Positions 17,641 through 25,592 of a DNA stretch of 64,000 nt are shown in pieces (the stretch's first letter is position 1; every line of letters begins with the position of its first letter). The DNA is from JABMQB01 sp963666575 (lineage in GTDB: Bacteria; Bacteroidota; Bacteroidia; Bacteroidales; Prolixibacteraceae), in NCBI GenBank assembly GCA_963666575.2, contig CAXXYG010000020.1, positions 1 through 64,000 of the forward strand, read 5' to 3'. Under the pieces are notes generated by a model, which worked only from the letters and a program-made list of their open reading frames with translations, made no database searches and was not told the origin of the DNA. The translations under genes and the position numbers were made by a program.

Positions 17641-17722
17641 AGTGATAAATCCGCTTTCGGCCGATAAAATTTGCCAGTTCTTCTATTTCATTTTATAAAA
17701 TAGCGTTTAGCATCTAGATTTG
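17641..17722 (+). promoter_or_regulatory. Promoter with extended regulatory element shared with 31279-31360
   Basis: The -7 box TAGATTTG (17715-17722) lies 30 bases before the ATG at 17752. No good -33 TTTG box is present. Instead, a 47-bp stretch (17641-17687), including CGATAAAA and GCCAGTTCTTCTATT, aligns without gaps to 31279-31325. The distance from its end to the -7 box is the same at both promoters. This suggests an activator-dependent promoter under the same regulator as the efflux operon, plausibly the LytTR protein at 37722-38435. The rest of the gap after the HxlR gene (17405-17640) shows nothing else clear. Confidence 0.55.
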
Positions 17723-17751
17723 AATTAAATAATAATTTAAAATATAAGAAG

Positions 17752-18135
17752 ATGCAAATAAAAATAAAACATATAGCCGCAGGAACTTTTATCGCACTTT
17801 TATTAATTGGTGTAAATGTAAAAGCAGAAGGAACAGAAGTAATAGCATCAAACTTTGAATCAACGCTTCAGATAGAAAACTGGATGATCGACGAAACAGT
17901 TTGGAATACAAACTCAATATTCATCGAGGAAACAGAAACAGACCTGGAGCTTGAGCATTGGATGACTAAAACAGAATCGTGGAATTTTAATATCAGTTTG
18001 GTTGAAGAAGCAGAAACAGCTTTGGAAATTGAAGATTGGATGATTTGTGATAAAATATGCCACAAGAATACTACTAATGATGAACCAGAATTAAACGTTG
18101 AATGCTGGATGATGAATGACAATTTGTGGAAATAG
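17752..18135 (+). CDS. Small secreted protein with four W-M repeats (copy 1)
   Basis: 127 residues, family not recognised. A signal peptide (IKHIAAGTFIALLLIGVNVKA) probably ends after residue 25. The mature part is acidic and consists of four units with the core E-x-W-M: IENWMIDETVW, LEHWMTKTESW, IEDWMICDKIC and VECWMMNDNLW (Trp44, 70, 96, 119; spacing 26, 26, 23). The next gene, 18332-18736, encodes a close paralogue with the same signal sequence, first unit and last unit. The two genes form a tandem duplication behind an activator-type promoter shared with the efflux operon at 31475. An envelope or secreted binding or signalling role is possible; nothing shows an enzyme. Both proteins keep the repeats better than the linkers, which points to selection on the motif. 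Confidence 0.72.
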   Translation: MQIKIKHIAAGTFIALLLIGVNVKAEGTEVIASNFESTLQIENWMIDETVWNTNSIFIEETETDLELEHWMTKTESWNFNISLVEEAETALEIEDWMICDKICHKNTTNDEPELNVECWMMNDNLWK

Positions 18136-18183
18136 GTTTGAATAAAAACTATTATTGACAATTAAATACCTTTTTGTATTTTA

Positions 18184-18210
18184 TTAACCGATTGTATTCG
18201 CTATTTACCG
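18184..18210. promoter_or_regulatory. TTAACCG/TTTACCG spaced repeat upstream of the second W-M gene
   Basis: TTAACCG (18184-18190) and TTTACCG (18204-18210) are one 20-base period apart. Read on the other strand they resemble the CGGTAAA half-sites at 31279 and 31300. Possibly a binding site of the same regulator; orientation and spacing differ, so this is weak. Confidence 0.25.
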
Positions 18211-18331
18211 ACACTTTAGTTTCATTAACAGTATTTCTCTATTTAATAAAAAAAAATCGAGCAACATTTGTACAAAGTTTAGAGTCAATAAAGACGAAAA
18301 CAAAGTAAAAAAACCTTTAAAAACATAAAAT

Positions 18332-18736
18332 ATGAAAACTACAATGAAACATATAGCCGCAGGAACATTTATTGCACTTTTATTAATTGTTGCAAATGTA
18401 AAAGCAGAAGGAACAGAAATAACAGCCTCAAGCCATGAAGCTATTGAAACAACTCTTCAGTTGGAAAACTGGATGACTGATGAAACAGTTTGGAATACAA
18501 ATTCACTAGATATTTTGGAATTTGTTCCGGAAACAGAAGCAAGCCTTGAACTTGAAGATTGGATGACCAAAACTGAATTAATAAATTTGAATAACAGTTT
18601 TATTGAAGAAATTGAAACAGGTTTAGAACTTGAAGGCTGGATGACTTGTGATAAATTATGGAATAAAAATACCATTAACGATGAACCAGAATTACCGGTT
18701 GAATCATGGATGATTAATGACAATTTGTGGAAATAG
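18332..18736 (+). CDS. Small secreted protein with four W-M repeats (copy 2)
   Basis: 134 residues, paralogue of 17752-18135. Signal sequence MKHIAAGTFIALLLIVANVKA is nearly identical to copy 1. Repeat units are LENWMTDETVW, LEDWMTKTELI, LEGWMTCDKLW and VESWMINDNLW (Trp47, 77, 103, 126; spacing 30, 26, 23). The unit is roughly E-(T/A)-x-L-E-L-E-x-W-M-T-x4-W-N. A 4-residue longer first linker (ILEFVPETEAS) separates units 1 and 2. Single cysteines in unit 3 of both copies are conserved. It is followed by a strong terminator at 18780-18806. About 195 bases separate it from copy 1, including an A-rich leader, so it may have its own promoter. Function unknown. Confidence 0.72.
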   Translation: MKTTMKHIAAGTFIALLLIVANVKAEGTEITASSHEAIETTLQLENWMTDETVWNTNSLDILEFVPETEASLELEDWMTKTELINLNNSFIEEIETGLELEGWMTCDKLWNKNTINDEPELPVESWMINDNLWK

Positions 18737-18779
18737 ATTTGAATACAAGATATAAGTTAAGTTTAGTTAGATTTGGATG

Positions 18780-18806
18780 GGCTGTAAGAGATTACAGCCT
18801 TTTTTT
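18780..18806 (+). terminator. Rho-independent terminator of the W-M gene pair
   Basis: GGCTGTAA (18780-18787), loop GAGA, TTACAGCC (18792-18799), then seven T. Perfect 8-bp stem. Confidence 0.88.
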
Positions 18807-19204
18807 ATGTTCTCTAATGTAGAATAAAACCTGCCATAAACTTAATTTTTACAAATGAATTAATAAAACTATTTTGAGGAAAATCATACCCACTTGATAG
18901 GTATTGCTGCAAATTCCACAGAATTGATTTTATAAGGGATGTATTGCCATGGTGCTGATTAATAGTTAAAGTAAAACTAGAGAATTTACAAAATAGAAGC
19001 AATAAAATATTAAATATAGTTTTGTAACACTGTTATATAGATGAGGTGAATAGGGCAAAAGTTTCATGTCAGGCAGTTTGTTAACTATTTATATTTTTAC
19101 GGGAAAAGTATAAAACTCCTTACCTTCCATCAAAAAACAATAAGTGAAAAAAAATACCATGTGAGTTTATAAAGAAAGTTAAGGTCAAAATTTTGTTTTG
19201 TATT
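18807..19204. other. Intergenic region, no gene seen
   Basis: About 400 bases between the terminator and the end of the AraC gene. A 62-codon minus-strand frame at 18814-19002 has no protein-like pattern and no start context, so I leave it out. Confidence 0.4.
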
Positions 19205-20086
19205 TCAGGCCTTTTCCCCTGTTCCCATTATCTCCTTTTTATAATTTAAGGGTGTTTTATTTGTAATTCGTTTAAATTGCCGGTTAAAATTCGACAGGTT
19301 ATGAAAGCCACTTTTATAACATACCTCCGAAATGTTGTATTGCCCGGCATTAAGTAATTTGCATGCAAAACCTATTCTTACTTCATTTAAAAAAGTAACA
19401 AACGTTTTCCGGGTCCGTTCTTTAAAAAACTTGCAAAAAACATTGGTCGACATATTGGCTATTTTGGCCACTTCATTTAAGGTCAAGTCCGAACTAAAGT
19501 TTTTCATAATGTAGTCACACACTTCGGTAATTTGTTTTGATCCTGAAGTTTTAAAATTTTGAATAAAACCCGGGCTGGCTAGTATTTCTTTTTCTTTTGT
19601 TTCAGAAAGAATACGCAGAATATTTAACAATTGAATGACTCTTTCGGGCCCTGATATATCGAACATTTTTTTCATTTTTCGAACTACCAATTGGCTTGTA
19701 TTTCCGGTTATCGAAAAACCCATTACCGATTCTTCAAGAAACTTAGCAATGGTTTCCATTTCAGGAATATTAAAAAAACCGTTCCCAAGAAAATCGATAT
19801 TAAAATGTATTACAATAGCTTCGGCGGTCAGCTCTTTATTTCCTTCATAATAAATTTTATTATTACGGTAAACATGTGGCAGATTAGGGCCCATAAAAAC
19901 AAGGTCTCCGTCGGTAAAGGTACTCATATGGTCGCCTATAATTTTATCTCCCGAACTTTTCAGAACAACTACAAGTTCATACTCGGGGTGGTGGTGCCAG
20001 GGTGTGGGATAATGGTCAAAAACATCTTTCTGGAGGACAAAAGAGGACCTTACATCCTTGTTTAAACGTTCAACAATCAGCTTCAT
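19205..20086 (-). CDS. AraC-family transcriptional regulator with cupin sensor domain
   Basis: 293 residues from ATG 20086; the frame allows ATG 20107, but MKLIVERLNKDVRSSF is the usual start. The N-terminal cupin-like half has the sugar-binding histidine pattern PTPWHHHPEYELVVVL and GDLVFMGPNLPHVYR. The C-terminal half has two HTH motifs: LTLNEVAKIANMSTNVFCKF and YNISEVCYKSGFHNLSNFNR, ending FKRITNKTPLNYKK. Divergent from the URO-D/ROK/oxidoreductase cluster, it is the obvious candidate for its ligand-responsive activator. A repeated TTTwATCA motif lies in the shared intergenic region. Confidence 0.9.
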   Translation of the reverse strand: MKLIVERLNKDVRSSFVLQKDVFDHYPTPWHHHPEYELVVVLKSSGDKIIGDHMSTFTDGDLVFMGPNLPHVYRNNKIYYEGNKELTAEAIVIHFNIDFLGNGFFNIPEMETIAKFLEESVMGFSITGNTSQLVVRKMKKMFDISGPERVIQLLNILRILSETKEKEILASPGFIQNFKTSGSKQITEVCDYIMKNFSSDLTLNEVAKIANMSTNVFCKFFKERTRKTFVTFLNEVRIGFACKLLNAGQYNISEVCYKSGFHNLSNFNRQFKRITNKTPLNYKKEIMGTGEKA

Positions 20087-20150
20087 TGTAATACTATTTT
20101 TGTGCAAAATACACCAATATTTTTGAAATCTTCAATAATATAGTATCGGT

Positions 20151-20186
20151 TTTTATCAGTTTAATCAGCTTAATTTGTTTTAATCA
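20151..20186. promoter_or_regulatory. Direct repeats of TTTwATCA, candidate AraC operator
   Basis: TTTTATCAG (20151), TTTAATCAG (20160) and TTTAATCA (20179) are repeated in the AraC/URO-D intergenic region, the last two 19 bases apart, i.e. just under two helical turns. AraC-family dimers bind such tandem half-sites. No clear TAnnTTTG box is visible, in keeping with an activator-dependent promoter. Confidence 0.35.
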
Positions 20187-20251
20187 AAGGCATTAACAAC
20201 ATCTTGGTTACTTTTTAATGCCTGGTAAAAACCAACTACAATTATAAATTA

Positions 20252-21514
20252 ATGACTTCAAAAGAACGTTTTGACTTAACCGTTAACCACAAACAGCCAG
20301 ATAAATTAGTTGTCGATTTTGGATCGACCTCTGTTACTGGAATTCATGTAAGTACCGTAGAGAAACTCAGGAGATTTTACGGACTTAAAGATAAACTTGT
20401 TAGAGTAACTGACCCTTACCAAATGCTTGGTGAAGTTGATGCGGAACTAATGGAAGTGATGGGTGTCGATGCTGTTTCAGCCAAAGGGAGGAAAAACGGT
20501 TTTGGTTTTTACAACCACGAACCTTTTATGGAGTACCTCACACCATGGGGACAAACGGTACTCGTTCCTGAAGGTTTCAGAACAACCACTGATAAAAAGG
20601 GCGATATTTTGATGCATCCCGAAGGAGATACTTCAGTTCCACCATCAGGGCGTATGCCTCGAAGCAGTTACTTTTTTGATGCCATAATCAGGCAAAAACC
20701 CATTGTGGAGGAAAACCTTGATCCTAAAGATAATCTCGAAGAATTTGGTTTTATTTCAGATGTTGATTTGGAATACTGGAAAGTAACCACCGAAAAAGCA
20801 CGTGCCACAGGAAAAGCAGTTGTTGCTGGATTGGGAGGTACTGCATTGGGCGACATTGCCCATATTCCGGGCATCAAATTAAAAGAGCCCAAAGGTATTC
20901 GGGACATTTCAGAATGGTACATGAGCATTCTTATGAGGCCCGATTATATAAAAGCCATTTTCGACCGTCAGTCTGAAATTGCAGTTGAAAATTACCGCCG
21001 TTTATACCAGGTAATTGGCGACAATGTGGATGCTGTTTTTATTTGTGGAACCGATTTTGGGACACAAGACTCAACATTTTGCGCTCCCGAACAATTTGAT
21101 AATTTGTGGCTTCCTTATTACCGACGAATCAACGATTGGGTACATTCCAATACCAATTGGAAAACCTTTAAACACTCATGTGGTGCAGTTGAACCTTTTA
21201 TGTCGCACTTTATTGAAGCAGGTTTTGATATCATTAATCCGGTACAGATAAATGCGGCAGGAATGGATCCTGCCCATTTAAAAAAGGCCTACGGAAAAGA
21301 TCTTGTTTTCTGGGGTGGAGGTATCGACACACAAAAAACTTTGCCCTACGCAACTCCCGCAAAAGTGCGGGAAGAAGTTCTTCGTTTATGCGATATTTTT
21401 GCTAAAGACGGTGGATTTGTATTTAACACCGTTCATAATATTCAGGCGAATGTCCCTGTTGAAAATATTGTAACTATGGTTGATGCCATAAATGAATTTA
21501 ATGGAAATAGATAA
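20252..21514 (+). CDS. Uroporphyrinogen decarboxylase (URO-D) superfamily protein
   Basis: 420 residues, longer than haem-pathway HemE (about 340-360). It lacks the HemE N-terminal Arg motif for coproporphyrinogen. It begins TSKERFDLTVNHKQPDKLVV, has GTDFGTQDSTFCAPEQF and a C-terminal KHSCGAVEPFM, GFDIINPVQINAAGMDP and FWGGGIDTQKTLPYATP. The HSCG and GGID segments are where the corrinoid-dependent MtaA/MtbA and glycosyl-use relatives carry metal or substrate ligands. Members of this subgroup often occur in carbohydrate catabolic clusters, and here it is the first gene after a divergent AraC regulator and precedes a ROK protein. One possible role is handling a methylated or unusual sugar or polyol, but the reaction is not known. 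The next gene overlaps or abuts its stop, so the two are translated together. Confidence 0.8.
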   Translation: MTSKERFDLTVNHKQPDKLVVDFGSTSVTGIHVSTVEKLRRFYGLKDKLVRVTDPYQMLGEVDAELMEVMGVDAVSAKGRKNGFGFYNHEPFMEYLTPWGQTVLVPEGFRTTTDKKGDILMHPEGDTSVPPSGRMPRSSYFFDAIIRQKPIVEENLDPKDNLEEFGFISDVDLEYWKVTTEKARATGKAVVAGLGGTALGDIAHIPGIKLKEPKGIRDISEWYMSILMRPDYIKAIFDRQSEIAVENYRRLYQVIGDNVDAVFICGTDFGTQDSTFCAPEQFDNLWLPYYRRINDWVHSNTNWKTFKHSCGAVEPFMSHFIEAGFDIINPVQINAAGMDPAHLKKAYGKDLVFWGGGIDTQKTLPYATPAKVREEVLRLCDIFAKDGGFVFNTVHNIQANVPVENIVTMVDAINEFNGNR

Positions 21515-21524
21515 ACCAGAAACA

Positions 21525-22421
21525 ATGTCAGATATAGTAATTGGAATCGATTTAGGTGGAACTAGGATTAAAGTAGTTGCCATAAATGGTGAAGGAGAAG
21601 TTTTATACCAATACTACCACCCAACAAACGATGGAGATGATAGGGTTTGGAAGAATGCCATTGCAAAAGCAGTGCAGGAAATTAATGATGAAATAAAATG
21701 TGAAAATGTCTTGGTTGGTATTTCTGCACCAGGATTGCCCAATAAAGGCAATACTGCCATTGCCTATATGCCAGGTCGTTTGCAAGGTTTAGAAAACTTT
21801 AACTGGGCAGAGTTTTTAAATACAAAAACATATGTCCTTAATGATGCCATATCAGCAATGATGGCAGAAGCACGTTTTGGCGCTGCAATAAACAAAAAAA
21901 ATGTGCTGATGCTTACTCTTGGAACCGGCGTTGGAGGAGCCATTCTGATAGATGGGAAACCTTATCAGGGTGCATTTAATAAAGCCGGACATTTAGGGCA
22001 CATGGTTATTGATAGCGAAGGTGAACCAGATTGTATAGGCATGCCTGGTAGTCTTGAAGATGCGATTGGTAACTGTACCATTAAAACCAGAACTTCAGGG
22101 AAATATAGTTCTACACACGAATTGCTCAAAGCATATAGGCATGGAGATAATTTTGCTGCTGAAGTTTGGTTAACTTCAGTAAAAAAGCTGGCAATAGGAC
22201 TTGCAGCTTTAACAAATATCCTTTCGCCTGAAACAATCATTCTGGGTGGAGGAATTACAGAAGCCGGGAATGATTTGTTTGAACCGTTGGAAAAATTCCT
22301 GAGCAAATATGAATGGAGGGCAGGTGGTAATCAAACCAAAATTATAAAAGCTCAACTTGGAGACTTGGCTGGTGCCATTGGAGCGGCATGTTATGCAAAA
22401 GAGGCAGCAACGAAATTTTGA
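21525..22421 (+). CDS. ROK-family sugar kinase-like protein without the full zinc motif
   Basis: 298 residues from ATG 21525; ATGs at 21492 and 21501 would overlap the previous gene and are less likely. The ATP-binding start is VIGIDLGGTRIKVVAINGEG, the catalytic-Asp region is YVLNDAISAMMAEARFGAA, and phosphate loop 2 is LMLTLGTGVGGAILIDG. In ROK kinases a zinc-binding C-x-C-G-x2-G-C-x-E normally follows GHLGH. Here it reads GEPDCIGMPGSLEDAIG, with one Cys left, so zinc binding must differ. It should phosphorylate the substrate of this cluster or act as a sensor. It ends with TGA, which shows TGA is a normal stop here. Confidence 0.83.
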   Translation: MSDIVIGIDLGGTRIKVVAINGEGEVLYQYYHPTNDGDDRVWKNAIAKAVQEINDEIKCENVLVGISAPGLPNKGNTAIAYMPGRLQGLENFNWAEFLNTKTYVLNDAISAMMAEARFGAAINKKNVLMLTLGTGVGGAILIDGKPYQGAFNKAGHLGHMVIDSEGEPDCIGMPGSLEDAIGNCTIKTRTSGKYSSTHELLKAYRHGDNFAAEVWLTSVKKLAIGLAALTNILSPETIILGGGITEAGNDLFEPLEKFLSKYEWRAGGNQTKIIKAQLGDLAGAIGAACYAKEAATKF

Positions 22422-22435
22422 TTTTAATAGTAAAA

Positions 22436-22567
22436 ATGAATTTAACTGAAAAGTATTTGCAGAAAATCACTGAAATAACAGAAACCGTAAAAGCACAACA
22501 AGATCAAATAAATGAATTATTTAGTAAAGATTTCACCGATGAAAATATACGCATTACCATAAACTAA
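22436..22567 (+). CDS. Small protein, possibly the N-terminus of a lost SIS-domain isomerase
   Basis: 43 codons from ATG 22436 to TAA 22565-22567, 14 bases after the ROK gene and 14 before the oxidoreductase gene. MNLTEKYLQKITEITETVKA continues as an amphipathic helix, as in the first helix of SIS-domain phosphosugar isomerases, then ends after FTDENIRITIN. It may be a remnant left by a deletion or a real small protein. The tight spacing means it is transcribed with the cluster. Confidence 0.4.
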   Translation: MNLTEKYLQKITEITETVKAQQDQINELFSKDFTDENIRITIN

Positions 22568-22581
22568 CTAATAAACCAAAA

Positions 22582-24063
22582 ATGAAAAAAAACAAACAAA
22601 ACTTGATTTCCCGTAGAAATTTTATTGGAATGACAGCTGTAACGGGAGCAGCTTTTACAATTTTACCAAGTTATACGGTTAGTGGGCTTGGGCATGTCTC
22701 GCCCAGTGACAAACTAAATATTGCATGTGTTGGAGCCGGAGGTATTGGCCGCCGCGATTTAGGTAAAATTACCGGACAAAATATTGTTGCCCTTTGCGAT
22801 GTTGACTGGGATTATTCCGCAAAAACATTTAATGATTATCCGGATGCCAAAATTTACAAAGATTACCGGATAATGCTTGAGCAGCAAAAAGACATTGATG
22901 CTGTGCTTGTGGCTACACCCGACCATTCGCATGCTATTATTGGAATGGCAGCTATGCGTGCCGGAAAACATGTGCTTATTCAAAAACCGTTGGCACATTC
23001 GGTTTACGAAACACGTGTGTTAACCGAAACCGCGCGGAAATATAAAGTAGCTACCCAAATGGGAAACCAGGGAAATTCAAGCGAGTCGGTACGAAAAATT
23101 TGCGAATGGATTTGGGATGGCGCGATTGGAGAAATTAAAGAAGTTCATGCCTGGACAAACCGGCCGATTTGGCCACAAGGATTGGAACGCCCAACTGAGG
23201 CAATGAATGTCCCGAAAACTCTTGATTGGGATTTATGGATTGGCCCGGCAGCAATGCGTCCGTATCATTCTGCTTATACTCCATGGAACTGGCGTGCATG
23301 GTGGGATTTTGGAACTGGTGCTCTTGGCGATATGGGTTGTCATATTCTCGACCCTGTATTCCAGGCTTTAAAATTAAAATATCCAACCAGTGTTCAAGGC
23401 AGTTCGTCGCAGGTAAATACCGAAAGTGCACCAATTGCGTCGCGTATAAAATATGAATTTCCTGCCCGCGAAAATATGCCAAAATTAAATATGCCACCGG
23501 TCACAATGTATTGGTCCGATGGTGGAATTATGCCCGTGCGTCCAAATGATTTGGAAGATGATTTAGAAATGGGTGATGGAAACGGTGGAGCCCTATTCAT
23601 CGGTACTAAAGGAAAAATTTCGTGTGGGCTTTTTGGCGATAATAATTTGATGTTCCCCAAAGAAATTCGCGATAAATATACCAACACTAAACCAACAATC
23701 AGAAGAGTAGTTGATGGAACCGACGGACACTGGAATGACTGGGTCCGTGCATGTAAAGAGTCACCTGAAAACAGGGTGGAAGCAAGCTCAAATTTCGAGT
23801 ATTCGGGGCCACTTTCTGAAAGTGTGGTAATGGGGAATTTGGCAATTCGTTTACAGGAATTGAAGAAAACCTTGTTGTGGGATGGCGATAATATGCGATT
23901 AACAAATGTGACCGACAGTGATAAGGTGAATGTGGTTACTTCTGATAAATTTACGGTGATAAACGGCGATCCGCGTTTTGACACACAACGCATTACGATA
24001 CCTGCAAAAGCCTCAGCCGAAGAGTGGATTAAACATACATACCGGAAAGGTTGGTCTTTATAA
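22582..24063 (+). CDS. Gfo/Idh/MocA-family oxidoreductase with Tat-type signal
   Basis: 493 residues. The N-terminus LISRRNFIGMTAVTGAAFTI is a twin-arginine-like signal, so the enzyme is probably exported. The NAD(P) Rossmann motif follows as IACVGAGGIGRRDLGKI (about 50-66). VLVATPDHSHAIIGMAAMRA and the catalytic-Lys region GKHVLIQKPLAHS (EKP-type, here QKP) are typical. The C-terminal domain holds WDFGTGALGDMGCHILDPVF, the GDxGxHxxD substrate box. Exported members of this group act on sugars or polyols, often making 3-keto-glycosides, and are commonly linked to DUF1080 (3-keto-disaccharide hydrolase) genes. A decayed DUF1080 gene follows here. The exact substrate is unknown. Confidence 0.88.
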   Translation: MKKNKQNLISRRNFIGMTAVTGAAFTILPSYTVSGLGHVSPSDKLNIACVGAGGIGRRDLGKITGQNIVALCDVDWDYSAKTFNDYPDAKIYKDYRIMLEQQKDIDAVLVATPDHSHAIIGMAAMRAGKHVLIQKPLAHSVYETRVLTETARKYKVATQMGNQGNSSESVRKICEWIWDGAIGEIKEVHAWTNRPIWPQGLERPTEAMNVPKTLDWDLWIGPAAMRPYHSAYTPWNWRAWWDFGTGALGDMGCHILDPVFQALKLKYPTSVQGSSSQVNTESAPIASRIKYEFPARENMPKLNMPPVTMYWSDGGIMPVRPNDLEDDLEMGDGNGGALFIGTKGKISCGLFGDNNLMFPKEIRDKYTNTKPTIRRVVDGTDGHWNDWVRACKESPENRVEASSNFEYSGPLSESVVMGNLAIRLQELKKTLLWDGDNMRLTNVTDSDKVNVVTSDKFTVINGDPRFDTQRITIPAKASAEEWIKHTYRKGWSL

Positions 24064-24082
24064 TAATTTAAGTTTATAAAGA

Positions 24083-24620
24083 ATGGGGAAATATAATTTT
24101 TTGACGGTAGTTGTCCTGATACTTCTTATCTCATGTAACTTAGCGACAAAAAAAATGAAAAAACTGCATCTAAAACGGAAGTTGCAAGTGAGAATTTTCT
24201 AACATCTAAGAAAAAAACTGATGGTTGAAAACGATTATTCGATGGAGAAACCACTATTGGATGGAAGAATTTTAACGAAGATGGAATTTCTGGTTGGATT
24301 GTGGAAAATGGATGTTTAATCGGACAGGGACTTGGTGGTGATATTGGCGGCGGTATTGTTTCTGAAAATGAATACGATAATTTTATTTTAAAGTGGGACT
24401 TGAAATTAGGGCCAAATAGAAACAGCGGAGTGATTTACCATGTCCTGAATGGCGAAAAAGTAGTTGAATTTGAACCCTGGAGCGATGATTGGAACAAACG
24501 CCGGAATAGTGGAAAATGGAACGAATATCTGGGTTATGGTAGAGCAAAAAAGGGAAAATAAGCCTGCAGGATCACGGGAGTAAAATATGGTTTAAAAATA
24601 TAAAGATTAAAGAGCTGTAA
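24083..24620 (+). pseudogene. DUF1080 (3-keto-disaccharide hydrolase) gene with several lesions
   Basis: ATG 24083 starts a lipoprotein signal, MGKYNFLTVVVLILLISCN. Lesions: an indel in the A-run near 24150-24165 shifts the frame; TGA replaces Trp in DG-W-KRLFDGETTIGW (about 24226); NSGVIYHV is joined directly to LNGEKVVEFE, so roughly 70 residues of the family core are missing; one A is lost near 24557, after which the correct frame gives LQDHGSKIWFKNIKIKEL-stop (stop 24618-24620). The intact gene would have encoded a secreted DUF1080 jelly-roll protein working with the upstream oxidoreductase. It is clearly dead. Confidence 0.85.
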
Positions 24621-24642
24621 ATATTTAAAATCAAATAAAATT

Positions 24643-25545
24643 ATGAATAGAAATGAATTCTTAAAAACTTCGATAGGTGCTTTAGCTATAGCAACCCTTG
24701 GATTTCCAACGGTAATTTCAGCAGCCATAAAAAAGAGAAAACTGTTTGTTGGGGCGCATGTATGGATATATGCTAAAAATCAACCTGGATATGATGTTTC
24801 TAACATTCTTCCACAGATTTTTTCGGATATGAAGTATGCCGGATTGGATGGTGTTGAAACGATGGAACATCCTTTGCGAAATAAGGCAACTACTAATATT
24901 ATTGCTGAATTAATTGAGCAAAATAATTTGCCTTTACTGGGAACTTCTTATGGTGCTGATATGTGGGACAAAACAAAACACAACCAAATTTTGGATGATG
25001 TGGAAAACATTATGGGAAATATGGCAAAAGTAAAAGCACGTACTTTTGGAACATCAGTTGGTCATCCTTCGGGAAGAATAAAAACGGAAAGTGAACTTGA
25101 TGCTCAGGCAGAACTTCTGAAAAAGCTGATGGCAATTGGCAAAAAAAACGGTGTGGTTTTAAATCTGCACAACCATACTTACGAAGTAGAAAATAACCTT
25201 TTTGATTTAAAAGGAACATTAAAACGAATTCCAAACATTAAACTTGGCCCCGATTTAAATTGGCTTTTACGTGCAAATGTTGATCCTATTTTATTTATAA
25301 ATGAATACAAAAATAATATTGTATTTATGCATCTCCGTGACCAGCTGAATAATGGGGAATGGCCTGAATCACTTGGCGAAGGTGATGTTGATTATAAGGA
25401 AATTGGCGATTTATTAACAGAAATTGATTTTTCCGGAGACCTTGTTATTGAGCTGGCCCACGAAGATGGATTTGCACCTACCCGCCCGATCAAAGAGAGT
25501 TTAAAAATGAGCCGGGAATCAATGCAGAAATTTATGAGGTATTAA
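24643..25545 (+). CDS. Sugar phosphate isomerase/epimerase-like (xylose isomerase-like TIM barrel), exported
   Basis: 300 residues. The first 28 form an export signal (RNEFLKTSIGALAIATLGFP) resembling a Tat signal with one Arg replaced. The AP-endonuclease-2-type TIM barrel shows DGVETMEHP, LHNHTYEVENN (metal-ligand His), GPDLNWLLRANVDPI and FMHLRDQLNNGEWPESLGEG, with a late Glu/His in DLVIELAHEDG. These are the usual metal-binding positions of the family. It is the last gene of the AraC-linked cluster, followed by a strong terminator. With the exported oxidoreductase it probably interconverts or cleaves an oxidised sugar in the periplasm. Substrate unknown. Confidence 0.82.
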   Translation: MNRNEFLKTSIGALAIATLGFPTVISAAIKKRKLFVGAHVWIYAKNQPGYDVSNILPQIFSDMKYAGLDGVETMEHPLRNKATTNIIAELIEQNNLPLLGTSYGADMWDKTKHNQILDDVENIMGNMAKVKARTFGTSVGHPSGRIKTESELDAQAELLKKLMAIGKKNGVVLNLHNHTYEVENNLFDLKGTLKRIPNIKLGPDLNWLLRANVDPILFINEYKNNIVFMHLRDQLNNGEWPESLGEGDVDYKEIGDLLTEIDFSGDLVIELAHEDGFAPTRPIKESLKMSRESMQKFMRY

Positions 25546-25563
25546 GTTTTATTCAAATAATTT

Positions 25564-25592
25564 CCCTGGGGTTGCCCCGGGGTTTTCTTTTT
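25564..25592 (+). terminator. Rho-independent terminator of the AraC-linked cluster
   Basis: CCCTGGGG (25564-25571) and CCCCGGGG (25575-25582) around a TTG loop, then TTTTCTTTTT. One T-G wobble in an 8-bp stem. Confidence 0.85.

Noticed and set aside
18814..19002. 62-codon minus-strand frame
   Set aside because: No domain pattern, poor start context, lies in an AT-rich gap behind a terminator.
20252..21514. Haem-pathway uroporphyrinogen decarboxylase (hemE)
   Set aside because: Too long, lacks the HemE N-terminal substrate motif, and stands in a sugar-type cluster. Kept as a URO-D superfamily protein only.
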